Origin: Theocolax elegans
Lineage: Eukaryota > Arthropoda > Insecta > Hymenoptera > Cerocephalidae
Assembly: GCA_026168455.1 (NCBI GenBank)
Contig: CM047431.1
Coordinates: 11,071,703-11,135,702 of the forward strand
DNA length: 64,000 nt
Reading direction: 5' to 3'
Shown: piece after piece, positions 31,278-43,538 of the stretch
How positions within the stretch are numbered: position 1 is the first letter of the stretch
Layout of the letters: every line of letters starts with the position of its first letter
Program-made: the position numbers and the translations under genes
Notes under the pieces: model-generated
What the model was told of the DNA's origin: nothing
The model's database searches: none
What the model saw: only the letters and a program-made list of their open reading frames with translations

Positions 31278-33311
31278 TATATATATATTTGCAATAATTA
31301 TTTTTAACAATTTGTTATAAATATTGATATCTGTCTCCAGAACTTTTAGATTTTCTGATGCCATTATTTATTTTTGTTTATAGCTCATATGATCACACCA
31401 TAAGACGAGTTTCCTTTAAAACTAGTAATTTTTAACTAGTGTACAAAATTCCAGCAACATTTATGAAGGTAATAAAAACATATAATCAGATTTATTAAAA
31501 AGAGCCTTATTTTATCAAATTTTCCGCGATCCTTTACATGTTTCCATTGATGTTTGTGCTGTAACTTTTTCAGCATTTAATTTAATCAATCGAGATTGAC
31601 ACATGTTTTAAAACTACAATAATATTGCTTAACAAATCCAGATTGAAGAGTATACCATCTATAGAAACAAAATGCCACACATTTAAAATAGCGATGCTCA
31701 ATCTTTTAAAAAACCTATAATTATACTTTTTGACTTTCTGTACATTCAGCGTCAAAAATATCATAATTGCAATAATGCATTACTGTTCTTTTTTAATTAA
31801 TAAACACATCTAGAGGTTTTAGATCAATGTGCCATTAAAACTAAAAAAGTTATGATCATTGAAATATAATACTTTGACGCGTGAATTTATATTTTTAATG
31901 TCATTTTTTAGCGGCACAGTGTTAAAATATATCATATATATATATCATAAAATAGATCATTAAAAAATAATATACTAAATCACGAGGTCAGATGCTAACT
32001 TGCTTATATACTTTTTATGGGAAATATCCTTATTTTTGTAGCGCGTTAAAAAAACAAATCACACAAGTTAATTACTGATTATAATGTATATTTATACAAG
32101 AAAAACAAAGTCTAAAACGTGTGAAAACAAAAAAAATTTTTTTTTAAATTCAAAATCTAAAAATTTTTGAGACATACCCATATGTACATTTGCTATAAAT
32201 CTATAAATATACTCCTAAAGGTGTTAAAAAAGTATCTGTAAGTTAGAAAAAATGTACAAGCTTAGTTAATTATTTATTGTTAATAAAGCCATCCATAAAC
32301 CTCCGATTTTCGGGAAATGTCGCAATTAAATGTGAATCTAATAAAATCTAAAAGTGAACCTAGTTGTAAATCTGTAAATATACTACTAAAAGTGTCAGAA
32401 AAAGTATCTGTCAGTAGTACGTGATTATTGTTAATTAAATCTTCAAAAACCCCTGGATTTCGCGAATTTTCATATATAACTGTGGAAGTAATGAAAACTA
32501 AAGGTGTTCTAAATACTCCCAAGGATCTAAAAAAAAAGTACTCATAATTTGCAAGAAATATGCAGGGTTAGTTGATTAATTATTGTTAATTGAACCTCCA
32601 AGATTCACCGGATTTTGGGCATTTCTACAATTAGACATAAAATTAATGAAAATTAAATATGTGCATTAGCTATAAATACACAAATATAATCCTAAATGTG
32701 TAAAAAAAAGTATCTGTAGGATGCAATAAATGTACAAGCTTAGGTAATTAATTATTGTTAATTAATCCTTCAAAAATCGCTAGCTTTCGAGGATTTTGAC
32801 ATACAAGCGAATAATGAAACACAAAAATAACACGCATACATACTTACACACACATACGTACACACACATACACGTGTAAACAAACAGAGTCATAAATACA
32901 CGTGCGTACGCACACGATATAGGTATTAAGCAGTGTGCTTTAACGCATGAAAATAGGGATTTTCCACATTTCAATAAGAAAAAATGATTTTGATAGTCCA
33001 AAATTATTATTTACACTATTTTTATAGCGGGACACCTTACCCTACGTTTACTAACCATAATACTAATCAAAATCATGGCTTCAAGGTGCTTTTAAACACG
33101 AAAAATGAAGTTATATAAGAAATAACACTCAAAAACTCGTTTATTCGAGTTTCGCTTCCAGCGGGTTTTAGTACCTTTATTTTGGCGATTTCTCCTGCAC
33201 TGTTTCGTATTCTATGTAGTGAAAGATACTTTTTCGCACAGAAAAAAAATCCGTACGATAAAATGCATGCCGGGTCGAGAATTTTGCCTATTTTTTCGCA
33301 TTTGGAACCAC
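31278..33311 (-). repeat. Palindrome 1, right arm
   Basis: The inverse of 28,015-30,050, ending TCGCATTTGGAACC. The differences from the left arm are mostly substitutions, as expected for natural divergence. Confidence 0.9.
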
Positions 33312-33489
33312 TGTGCGCCGGCACGCCTCTCATCCAACTCGTCTGCGTACGCGCATAGGCAGAGTGCCTCCACCTCGTCGGCCCAGACTTGCATGGTGAC
33401 AACATATCTGCCGTATTCTCTCTCTCTTACTTACCCGCGTACGTATATGCGAGTCATTCCTTCGTTCGTTCGTTCCCCCCCCGCAAAGT

Positions 33490-35528
33490 GGTTCCAAATG
33501 CGAAATAATGGGCAAAATTCTCGACCCGGCATGCATTTTATCGTACGGATTTTTTTTCTGTGCGAAAAAGTATCTTTTACTACATAGAGTACGAAACAGT
33601 GCAGGAGAAATCGCCAAAAATAAAGGTACTAAAACCCGCTGGAAGCGAAACTCGAATAACGAGTTTTTGAGTGTTATTTCTTATATAACTTCATTTTTTC
33701 GTGTTTAAAGCACCTTGAAGCCATGATTTTGATTAGTATTATTGTTAGTAAACGTAGGGTAAGGGTGTCCCGCTATAAAAAAAGTGTAAATAATAATTTT
33801 GGACTATCCAAAATCATTTTTCTTATTGAAATGTGGAAAATCCCTATTTTCATGCGTTAAGCAACACTGCTTAATACCTATATCGTGTGCGTACGCACGT
33901 GTATTTATGACTCTGTTTGTTTTACACGTGTATGTGTGTGTACGTATGTGTGTGTAAGTATGTATGCGTGTTATTTTTGTGTTCATTATTCGCTTGTATG
34001 TCAAAATCCTCGAAAGCTAGCGATTTTTGAAGGACTTAATTAACAATAATTAATTACCTAAGCTTTGCTACATTTATTGCATCCTACAGATACTTTTTTT
34101 TACACATTTAGGATTATATTTGTGTATTTATAGCTAATGCACATATTTAATTTTCATTAATTTTATGTCTAATTGTAGAAATGCCCAAAATCCGGTGAAT
34201 CTGGAGGTTCAATAACAATAATTAATCAACTAACCCTGCATATTTCTTGCAAATTATGAGTACTTTTTTTTTAGATCCTTGGGAGTATTTAGAACACCTT
34301 TAGTTTTCATTACTTCCACAGTTATATATGAAAATTCGCGAAATCCAGGGGTTTTTGAAGATTTAATAACAATAATCACGTACTACTGACAGATACTTTT
34401 TCTGACACTTTTTAGTAGTATATTTACAGATTTACAACTAGGTTCACTTTTAGATTTTATTAGATTCACATTTAATTGCGACATTTCCCGAAAATCGGAG
34501 GTTTATGGATGGCTTTATTAACAATAAATAATTAACTAAGCTTGTACATTTTTTCTAACTTACAGATACTTTTTTAACACCTTTAGGAGTATATTTATAG
34601 ATTTTATAGCAAATGTACATATGGGTATGTCCTCAAAAATTTTTAGATTTTGAATTTAAAAAAAAATTTTTTTTGTTTTTCACACGTTTTAGACTTTGTT
34701 TTTCTTGTATAAATATACATTATAATCAGTAATTAACTGGTGTGATTTGTTTTTTTAACGCGCTACAAAAATAAGGATATTTCCCATAAAAAGTATATAA
34801 GCAAGTTAGCATCTGACCTCGTGATTTAGTATATTATTTTTTAATGATCTATTTTATGATATATATATGATATATTTTAACACTGTGCCGCTAAAAAATG
34901 ACATTAAAAATATAAATTCACGCGTCAAAGTATTATATTTCAATGATCATAACTTTTTTTAGTTTTAATGGCACATTGATCTAAAACCTCTAGATGTGTT
35001 TATTAATTAAAAAAGAACAGTAATGCATTATTGCAATTATGATATTTTTGACGCTGAATGTACAGAAAGTCAAAAAGTATAATTATAGGTTTTTTAAAAG
35101 ATTGAGCATCGCTATTTTAAATGTGTGGCATTTTGTTTCTATAGATGGTATACTCTTCAATCTGGATTTGTTAAGCAATATTATTGTAGTTTTAAAACAT
35201 GTGTCAATCTCGATTGATTAAATTAAATGCTGAAAAAGTTACAGCACAAACATCAATGGAAACATGTAAAGGATCGCGGAAAATTTGATAAAATAAGGCT
35301 CTTTTTAATAAATCTGATTATATGTTTTTATTACCTTCATAAATGTTGCTGGAATTTTGTACACTAGTTAAAAATTACTAGTTTTAAAGGAAACTCGTCT
35401 TATGGTGTGATCATATGAGCTATAAACAAAAATAAATAATGGCATCAGAAAATCTAAAAGTTCTGGAGACAGATATCAATATTTATAACAAATTGTTAAA
35501 AATAATTATTGCAAATATATATATTTAA
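33490..35528 (+). repeat. Palindrome 2, left arm, with many single-base indels
   Basis: Matches the left arm of palindrome 1. Between 33,490 and 34,680 it carries many one-base gains and losses (for example GTGTTCATTATT for GTGTTTCATTATT, AATAACGAG for AATAAACGAG, AGCTTTGCTACATT for AGCTTGTACATT) but few substitutions. The rest of the arm is almost identical to copy 1. Confidence 0.85.
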
Positions 35529-36748
35529 AATAATAATTGCTAATAATTATAAATGTAATTTTAGTACGTGTATGTATATATTATATATATCCCTACTGGG
35601 TGTTATGCAGCCCGCAATGTTACTGTCCAATAACCCTAACTTCCTTCCACCCACTACGGGTATGGGAGGTTTATGCAGCCCGGGCTCTCTCTCTCGCACT
35701 TGCTAAAGTACGTATCTTCTCTCCTTTTCTCGGGCTGCATAAACCCCCATTGGGACAAATATATATATACATACACGTACTAAACAATTACATTTATAAT
35801 TATTAGCAATTATTATTTTAAATATATACATATATATATTAAAACACGTTCACTGGGGATCAGGGTGAACGGTTCCCATACAATAAAATAACAACACTTT
35901 TATTTGATCTAGAAACTTTAATGTTAATAAAATAATAATAATACAATAAATAACGAACAAACTAGTCACGGTCGCCAGCCGCGTTCACGCGGCAAAATTT
36001 AGATATTTATCACACGCGATTACCGCACACACACGCACGCAAGAAACAATTAAATAAAAGTAACCACTCTCGGTAATAACTAATTATAATTTTCGGTTGT
36101 ACGTCTCGTTCAACGGCCCGACTCGGAATCCCCGAGTTCGTCGTGTTGAGCCGAGCAGCGAGTCCGCGCGCATGCGCTTGACACAACAGTCCCATCTCGT
36201 CCGCTTGACTCGGTCGATTAGACGCGCGTATACTGTGTGTATAGCGCAATTTCTCTCTTTCTCTCTCTCTCCTTCTTGCACTTTACAATCAACATGCCAT
36301 TCTGGAAGTTCGACATTAATAACGTATACAGGAACAGCTTGAAAACCAAATAAGCGGTAATTGTTCCTTATATCAAACCCAAATTAATGTCGAATTTGTC
36401 CTTGTTTTTAATATCTATTTTAAGTGCGGTTTACTGGTCGAAGCTCGAGTACAATAATATACGGACTTGGTACAGCTCGGCGTTATACATAGCTGGTCAT
36501 CATCTTCAAAGCTAGATTTTCAAAGAGCTAGAAGGACTACCAAGGTACTAAAAGGATTTTTAAGGAGCTGCAAAGTTTTCAAAGGAATTAGGAAATTTTC
36601 TGTAATAGTGTTTGTGTGTGCGCGCATGTCACAATTAATTACAATTAAATACAATTAATTCCTATAAGCTACGGGGCTTTGGAATAATTAATATACACTA
36701 TAAATATAAAGTAAGTATGTGACATGCAGTTAGAACTGCTATGTCACA

Positions 36749-38785
36749 ATATATATATATATTTGCAATAATTATTTTTAACAATTTGTTATAAATATTG
36801 ATATCTGTCTCCAGAACTTTTAGATTTTCTGATGCCATTATTTATTTTTGTTTATAGCTCATATGATCACACCATAAGACGAGTTTCCTTTAAAACTAGT
36901 AATTTTTAACTAGTGTACAAAATTCCAGCAACATTTATGAAGGTAATAAAAACATATAATCAGATTTATTAAAAAGAGCCTTATTTTATCAAATTTTCCG
37001 CGATCCTTTACATGTTTCCATTGATGTTTGTGCTGTAACTTTTTCAGCATTTAATTTAATCAATCGAGATTGACACATGTTTTAAAACTACAATAATATT
37101 GCTTAACAAATCCAGATTGAAGAGTATACCATCTATAGAAACAAAATGCCACACATTTAAAATAGCGATGCTCAATCTTTTAAAAAACCTATAATTATAC
37201 TTTTTGACTTTCTGTACATTCAGCGTCAAAATATCATAATTGCAATAATGCATTACTGTTCTTTTTTAATTAATAAACACATCTAGAGGTTTTAGATCAA
37301 TGTGCCATTAAAACTAAAAAAGTTATGATCATTGAAATATAATACTTTGACGCGTGAATTTATATTTTTAATGTCATTTTTTAGCGGCACAGTGTTAAAA
37401 TATATCATATATATATATCATAAAATAGATCATTAAAAAATAATATACTAAATCACGAGGTCAGATGCTAACTTGCTTATATACTTTTTATGGGAAATAT
37501 CCTTATTTTTGTAGCGCGTTAAAAAAACAAATCACACAAGTTAATTACTGATTATAATGTATATTTATACAAGAAAAACAAAGTCTAAAACGTGTGAAAA
37601 CAAAAAAAATTTTTTTTTTAAATTCAAAATCTAAAAATTTTTGAGACATACCCATATGTACATTTGCTATAAATCTATAAATATACTCCTAAAGGTGTTA
37701 AAAAGTATCTGTAAGTTAGAAAAAATGTACAAGCTTAGTTAATTATTTATTGTTAATAAAGCCATCCATAAACCTCCGATTTTCGGGAAATGTCGCAATT
37801 AAATGTGAATCTAATAAAATCTAAAAGTGAACCTAGTTGTAAATCTGTAAATATACTACTAAAAGTGTCAGAAAAAGTATCTGTCAGTAGTACGTGATTA
37901 TTGTTAATTAAATCTTCAAAAACCCCTGGATTTCGCGAATTTTCATATATAACTGTGGAAGTAATGAAAACTAAAGGTGTTCTAAATACTCCCAAGGATC
38001 TAAAAAAAAGTACTCATAATTTGCAAGAAATATGCAGGGTTAGTTGATTAATTATTGTTAATTGAACCTCCAAGATTCACCGGATTTTGGGCATTTCTAC
38101 AATTAGACATAAAATTAATGAAAATTAAATATGTGCATTAGCTATAAATACACAAATATAATCCTAAATGTGTAAAAAAAAGTATCTGTAGGATGCAATA
38201 AATGTACAAGCTTAGGTAATTAATTATTGTTAATTAATCCTTCAAAAATCGCTAGCTTTCGAGGATTTTGACATACAAGCGAATAATGAAACACAAAAAT
38301 AACACGCATACATACTTACACACACATACGTACACACACATACACGTGTAAACAAACAGAGTCATAAATACACGTGCGTACGCACACGATATAGGTATTA
38401 AGCAGTGTGCTTTAACGCATGAAAATAGGGATTTTCCACATTTCAATAAGAAAAAATGATTTTGATAGTCCAAAATTATTATTTACACTATTTTTATAGC
38501 GGGACACCTTACCCTACGTTTACTAACCATAATACTAATCAAAATCATGGCTTCAAGGTGCTTTTAAACACGAAAAATGAAGTTATATAAGAAATAACAC
38601 TCAAAAACTCGTTTATTCGAGTTTCGCTTCCAGCGGGTTTTAGTACCTTTATTTTTGGCGATTTCTCCTGCACTGTTTCGTATTCTATGTAGTGAAAGAT
38701 ACTTTTTCGCACAGAAAAAAAATCCGTACGATAAAATGCATGCCGGGTCGAGAATTTTGCCTATTTTTTTCGCATTTGGAACCAC
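36749..38785 (-). repeat. Palindrome 2, right arm
   Basis: The inverse of the left arm and nearly identical to 31,278-33,311, including the arm-specific substitutions. Confidence 0.9.
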
Positions 38786-38892
38786 TGTGCGCCGGCACGC
38801 CTCTCATCCAACTCGTCTGCGTACGCGCATAGGCAGAGTGCCTCCACCTCGTCGGCCCAGACTTGCATGGTGACAACATATCTGCCGTATTC

Positions 38893-39900
38893 GCGCGGGG
38901 AACATATTGTTTACGCGTAATTATTCGTGGAGTGCGCGGTAACACCCGTAGTGACATTTATTATCAGAGAGCACCGAGGATATTGGGACTCCTGGCTGAC
39001 GTTGGATCTCCCCGGGATCACCGACGACGCCTTCGAGTGTTCGTGTGACGACATAATAAAGATTCGTGGTTTTAATAACAACACTTAGATAAGTAAGAAA
39101 AACTAAATCTTTTAGCCCTGGTAACGAAGGTAACCCGAACCGAGCTACTAAACTGTTTGTTTATATGTGACCTAACCTCTCCTATCACTCCTAATTATAC
39201 TTTTGATATACACATGTTTTTCTTCCTTTCTATCCCTTAATTCCTACCTTTACCTTTATACAATTTAATCCTTAAATTAACTACCATTTTATTAACAGTA
39301 TATTTCAATATAAACAATATTTTCTTTCTTTTACAGGTACTGAATGAGCCACCATGGTGAAGAGGCAACTAGGATGGAGTTCGCCCCAGGTTGACAAGGG
39401 ACTTCCACACCGTACCTCACCACAGCGAGTCCTGCAAAACCAGTTCCAGTTTTAGTATAAGGATATTTAAGATTATTCGTCATCCGCTTTACAAACACAT
39501 AATAATCTTTAATATTTCTTTTTCAGGTCCAAGTATTAACAAGAAGAGATAAACTTCCCCTTTTATCTTTATCTTCTTGGCGATCGCGAGCAGGCGTTAG
39601 AAGAGCAGTTCGATATACCAGTTCGAATACCAGACAGGCGTTCCCTTACGGGTAGGCATTTCTCGATTCCGTGAAAGGGCGAGCGCCCTATTCAACAAGC
39701 GATCAGAGATAATCGTAATTTTCGGTGCAGAAATTTTGTAGGGTGTCTTTATCGTATTGACCTGGAACTTCGTAGAATTACTTATTATTTTATTACCTAG
39801 TGTTTCTGTATTTGGGTTTTGCATTAAATTACATATTTTTTTAAATAAATGCAATAATTGTCTTTTTTTGCTCAGTCGGTAACCCACCGGGTATGCCACC
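38893..39900 (+). other. Unassigned region with splice-like sites and small ORFs
   Basis: 38,930-39,060 is GC-richer and ends with an AATAAA polyadenylation-like signal near 39,053, as in an LTR or a 3' end. A pyrimidine tract and AG at 39,321-39,336 precede a 33-codon ORF (39,354-39,455) whose ATG has a strong Kozak context (GCCACCATGG). A second TTTCTTTTTCAG is at 39,515-39,526. On the minus strand an unrecognised 100-codon frame covers 39,597-39,899. None of these can be assigned a function. Confidence 0.3.
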
Positions 39901-39974
39901 CCCTTAACACTAGGTTACGAAAAATAAACAATGTTGCAGTACCAAAAGATATTGCTGTCGATAAAAAATTTAGC

Positions 39975-40426
39975 TTTTTTTTCTACCGTACTTCAAAAAT
40001 TTCTATGAAAAATGTTCTAGCATGTTAAAAAAATTCAACATTGGTACAGTTCCTAATATTAATAAAAAACTTGAAAATGTCATAACATTAGGTAAAGATA
40101 CGACAAAAAAGCTTGATTTATGTAACGTTGTTTATAAGTTTAATTGTAATGAGTGTAATTCTTCTTATATTGAGCAAACAAAACGTGCATTAAAAGATAG
40201 AATTAGAGAACATAAAAATATGTATAATAGTGATTCTGTTGTCAGCCTGCACATGCTACAGAACAATCACACATTCAACTTTGACAATGTTTGTGTTTTA
40301 GACAAAGAACCCTCATATAAAAAACGCATTATATCAGAGATGCTGCATATTAATATTTGCAAATGTACTATAAATAAGAAGGAAGACACTCAAATGCTCA
40401 GTAATATTTATAAGAGGATTTTGTAA
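39975..40426 (+). CDS. PLE GIY-YIG endonuclease (family 1)
   Basis: The C-terminal nuclease domain of a PLE protein. Upstream of the ATG at 40,022 the frame is open and continues the linker (LPYFKNFYEKCSSMLKKF), which shows this is a fragment of a longer protein, not a free-standing gene. Motifs are CNVVYKFNC (GIY-equivalent), CNSSYIEQTKR (YIG-equivalent with G replaced by E), RIREHKNM, NNHTFNFDNV and KKRIISEMLHI with the conserved Glu. The two Cys pairs of PLE nucleases are present. The loss of Gly in YIG may affect activity. The stop is natural, at 40,424-40,426. Confidence 0.8.
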
Positions 40427-40690
40427 CAGTTTGTTTTGCTCGGAATATTGATGTATGTCTAATTCTCAAAATTGATTAACTGTAATTTTCACACGTATGT
40501 ATATATAGTCGAGTTGACTGATTTATAATTCACTTTGACGTTATCCTACAATGTAGTAGAATTGAAACGTATACATCGTTTTTACGAAGGTATTTAATTT
40601 TTATTTTGTGTTGTAAAGTGTGTGGTTGAAGTTTTGTTTATTTATATATTATTCTTTTATGTAAATTCTGTTGTTTTTTATTAATAAACA

Positions 40691-40732
40691 GTGCCGGAAG
40701 AGGTCTGCAAACCAGCGGACGAAACGTTGCAC
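40691..40732 (+). ncRNA. Hammerhead ribozyme-like motif in PLE terminal repeat
   Basis: Stem I is GTGC (40,691-40,694) with GCAC (40,729-40,732). The core box reads CGGAAGA (40,695-40,701). Stem II is GTCTGC (40,703-40,708) with GCGGAC (40,715-40,720). GAAA (40,721-40,724) and CGTT follow, with predicted cleavage after T40728. Relative to the copy at 15-57, stem I changes A-U to G-C on both sides and stem II has a U-G wobble. U4 of the core is G here, which may weaken activity. Confidence 0.65.
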
Positions 40733-40810
40733 GATATTTTAAAATGAGAATAAGAGTTTTTTTATTTCTTGTTCAACTTAGTTTGACCCTCAAAGTTCGA
40801 CATCTCCTTC

Positions 40811-41086
40811 TTTTCTTAAAAAAAATATATAAATAGTTTCTATAATAAATTGTTCATTCGGATTTCATGGTTATTAAGGATAATATAATATGAAAATAAC
40901 TATTTCAGTGACCAGTTATAAAAATTATTTACTAAAAAAGTTTGATATTGATACTACTTAACTGTTAAAAATCAGTAAGTTTACTTTTACAATGTATATA
41001 AATTGAAATTAAGTAAAATTGAAATTTATTGGTTTAAGACTACGACGACAATAGCTTACTTTCAATGTTACAACGACAAATATAAA
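40811..41086. other. AT-rich spacer
   Basis: No gene or repeat is recognised between the PLE end and the hAT fragment. Confidence 0.4.
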
Positions 41087-41381
41087 TTTAACGCAAGAGG
41101 ATGATTCGTGGATAGATAAAACGGTTGAAGAAGAAAAAAATCACTATTTGCATGATAAATGCATATCTTTGAAATCATGTCTTTTCTCATGGTGGCGGGA
41201 GAACGGGTGTCGATTTCCGCGCATAAAGAAACTTGCTCAAAAATATTTAGGCATTGTAAGAACACATGTATCGAGTGAACGCCTTTTCTCAATAGCAGGA
41301 AATATAATCACTGACACTGCGCGAAACTGCTATCCAAAATGTCGAAATTATATCACTTTTAATAAATATATATATATATAA
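41087..41381 (+). pseudogene. hAT transposase C-terminal dimerisation fragment
   Basis: This is the tail of a hAT-family transposase. The blocks CLFSWWRENGCRFPRIKKLA, QKYLGIVRTHVSSERLFSIA and GNIITDTARN match the hAT dimerisation motif (W, FP.L..LA..YL, SSERLFS.AG). The frame is open upstream from about 41,087 (NLTQEDDSWIDKTVEEE). The catalytic DDE part and BED finger are absent. It ends in AT repeats. No terminal repeats were found next to it. Confidence 0.8.
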
Positions 41382-42010
41382 AAAATAATTTTCCTATAAT
41401 GTTGATAAATTTTTTATGCAAAAATTCCATATACAAAAATTCCATATATATATAGTTGGGGTACTCGCTCCTCACCTTTTTGAAACTTTACACAAATTTT
41501 ATTAAAAATAATAATAAAATTTATATATACTAGGGGGGACCCCCTGATCGTTACGCTCGCCAATCCCCGCTTTTTTATTTTCTTATATAGATGGAAATAT
41601 CAATATCAAACGAAAAACCCTATCTACATAATATCTTAAATAATCCACATTTTTTTAGTTATTTTATTTTTTGTATTTACGTCTAAACAATAAGATGCAT
41701 CTGCATAATGTGCATATCTAGGACAGATACGGAAATCGTCTCAACATTTCACATGAGATTTGCATAATTTGCACATATTGGAGCAAAGTAAATTGAAGGT
41801 ATAGTATATACTGAATTCAAGGTTTCATCGACTCCGCGTACGAAGAGAAACACAACTCAGATTTTGTAATGTTATTTTAAATAGGAAAATCTGAGTAGTG
41901 CTTTTCTTTGTCCTAAGCGTCGATATCTTCCAATTAAGTATTTATGAATGAGATCGACCAACTCGCGGTATAGAAGGTGATCCATAAATATAGATAATGT
42001 ACATATATAT
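41382..42010. other. Spacer with a small hairpin
   Basis: No gene. At about 41,830-41,927 AACTCAGATTTT / AAAATCTGAGT and flanking TCGAC / GTCGA blocks form an imperfect hairpin that could be a tiny MITE. A GGGGGGACCCCC palindrome occurs at 41,534. Confidence 0.4.
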
Positions 42011-42287
42011 TGTCACGTACGATTCAAGGCCGGCTTGAATCAGCGATCGAAACTCGTTTACCCCCCGAAATCATCGTTGACAAGACAGAAAATTGCCAAC
42101 GGGGAACAGGAGCACGAACCCGGGCGCGGCTGAAACGAGCAGATTAAGAGCGCGAAGCGACGCGACAAGACGTACTGTACACGGTTCCTTCAGGATTAGT
42201 AAAGGATTTACAAATCATATCCGATTCCTCATTAGAGTTCGTCGACAGACGAACCAAAGATAGTCCACCCATCCTACATATGTAACA
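42011..42287 (+). repeat. Gypsy-like 5' LTR
   Basis: Starts TGTCACGTACGATTCAAG and ends CATATGTAACA; 277 bp. The start folds as a hairpin (GATTCAAG...CTTGAATC around GCCGGC). A primer-binding-site-like TTGGCATCCCTTGTGGGGAC lies at 42,294-42,313. No second copy was found downstream in this window, so the call rests on position and termini. Confidence 0.55.
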
Positions 42288-42475
42288 GAAAAATTGGCAT
42301 CCCTTGTGGGGACTATCAGAAGAATCGCCGAAAAAATTATTGTTCTGAGGAATGAAGGGACACGTTACACACTGCATATACGCATCCAAAGGAATTCGTG
42401 CTTGTCGCTGACGTCTGTTCCAACGCAAAGGTATATACCACTCACAGCATTGCTTATCAGACACCGTTCATCATT

Positions 42476-42655
42476 AAGGGCATCTACCCCAACACGAGCG
42501 ACTGCTCCACCGCTGGAAGGGCATCTATCCCAACACAAGTGCCAGCTCCATTGCTGGAAGGGCATATGCTCCAACACGGGCGCCTGCTCCACCGCTGGAA
42601 GGGCATCTGCCCTAACACGAGCGCCTGCTCCACCGCTGGAAGGACATCTTCAACG
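42476..42655 (+). repeat. 41 bp minisatellite, about four copies
   Basis: The unit AAGGGCATCTACCCCAACAC... to CTCCACCGCTGG repeats with period 41 (GGG starts at 42,478, 42,519, 42,560, 42,601). Because 41 is not a multiple of three, the reading frame changes every unit, so the open frames crossing it are not evidence of a protein. Confidence 0.85.
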
Positions 42656-42914
42656 TAAGCAGCACAGCACAACTTCAGTCGTCAAAGTCCATTGAACTGA
42701 CGCCATATACAATAGTGACACAGTGATATAATGATCCAATTATACTTAGTCAGCATTCTGTAAGTAGAAAATCTTATAAATTGTGAGAACTCCTTGCCAT
42801 TGCGCGCGATTAATCAACTTATCAATACATCTTGCAATCGTGCTATTTTACAAATTCAAGCATACAAAATTAAATAATATCGTCATTATATTATCATTAC
42901 AATATAAATTGCTA

Positions 42915-43456
42915 CCCAGGCGGAAAAAAATTGTAAAAATGATTAGAATTAGTAAAAATTAATAACCTTTGTTAATAATATATGATGCTCGGATTTGAGA
43001 CTGTATAGACTTTTCTAAATTATTATCAGTTTTTATTACTTTTTATAAATTTTTAGTACTTTTCTTGAATAATAAATACTTCAGTCTGACAATAAAAATT
43101 AATTAATTAATAACTATTATTAATTTTTTCGAATCATTATTGTATTTTTATAGTAAATTGAAGATTTGTTTTGTATAATTTTTATTACTTTTACCTTTTG
43201 TGAAATCGTGACTTTTTACCATAATTTATAATAATTTACTATTAATTTAAATTAATTTTACTCACATACATTTTTACAATGCTGTTATAAATGAAAAAAT
43301 TAGAAAAAATTATTAATTATTAACAACAATTTTTATGAAAATTAATAAAGATCAATAACTTGTCTCAAATCTGGACATTAATAATTTTATTGTTTTTTTA
43401 ATTTAAACAGTTATTGGTTTATTATTTTCTCCTAATTGTTTCAATTTCCGCCTGGG
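42915..43456. mobile_element. TIR element with CCCAGGCGGAAA ends
   Basis: The left end CCCAGGCGGAAAAAAATTG and the right end CAATTTCCGCCTGGG are inverted. The 542 bp interior is AT-rich and largely self-complementary with no ORF. It lies in the leader of the Gypsy-like element, before the gag-like ATG at 43,539. The target duplication is unclear (CTA against CAG at the edges). A non-autonomous DNA transposon. Confidence 0.65.
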
Positions 43457-43538
43457 CAGTTAGTGCATCGTCTATTAGTTGCAATATAAAAACAACAAAT
43501 AGAAACAATAAAAATATAACAAATATTTAACAATAAAT

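Larger units (their letters stand above)
27942..38892. repeat. 5.5 kb unit in tandem duplicate, each a large palindrome
   Basis: Unit A is 27,942-33,418 and unit B is 33,419-38,892 (period about 5,475 bp). Each begins TCTCTCTTACTTACCC and ends CATATCTGCCGTATTC. Each contains two inverted arms of about 2.03 kb around a 1.2 kb centre. Left and right arms differ at positions shared by both units (for example GAGTACG against GAATACG, CTGGTGTG against CTTGTGTG), so the palindrome is older than the tandem duplication. No protein family is recognised in the arms; the small ORFs appear four times as shadows of the arms. Confidence 0.9.
39905..40810 (+). mobile_element. Penelope-like element 3' end (family 1)
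   Basis: A 5'-truncated PLE holding the end of the RT-GIY linker, the GIY-YIG domain (40,022-40,426), a 3' UTR and the terminal repeat with a hammerhead-like motif (40,691-40,732). The terminal repeat matches window positions 1-120. The RT is missing. Confidence 0.8.

Noticed and set aside
28324..38473. Repeated small ORFs (60-110 codons) occurring four times between 28 and 38.5 kb
   Set aside because: They are copies of the palindrome arms on alternating strands. Their conservation follows from the recent duplication. None has a recognisable domain, and frames break wherever an indel falls.
42294..42695. 133-codon protein across the 41 bp repeats
   Set aside because: The 41 bp period shifts the frame each unit, and other frames are equally open; it is a minisatellite.
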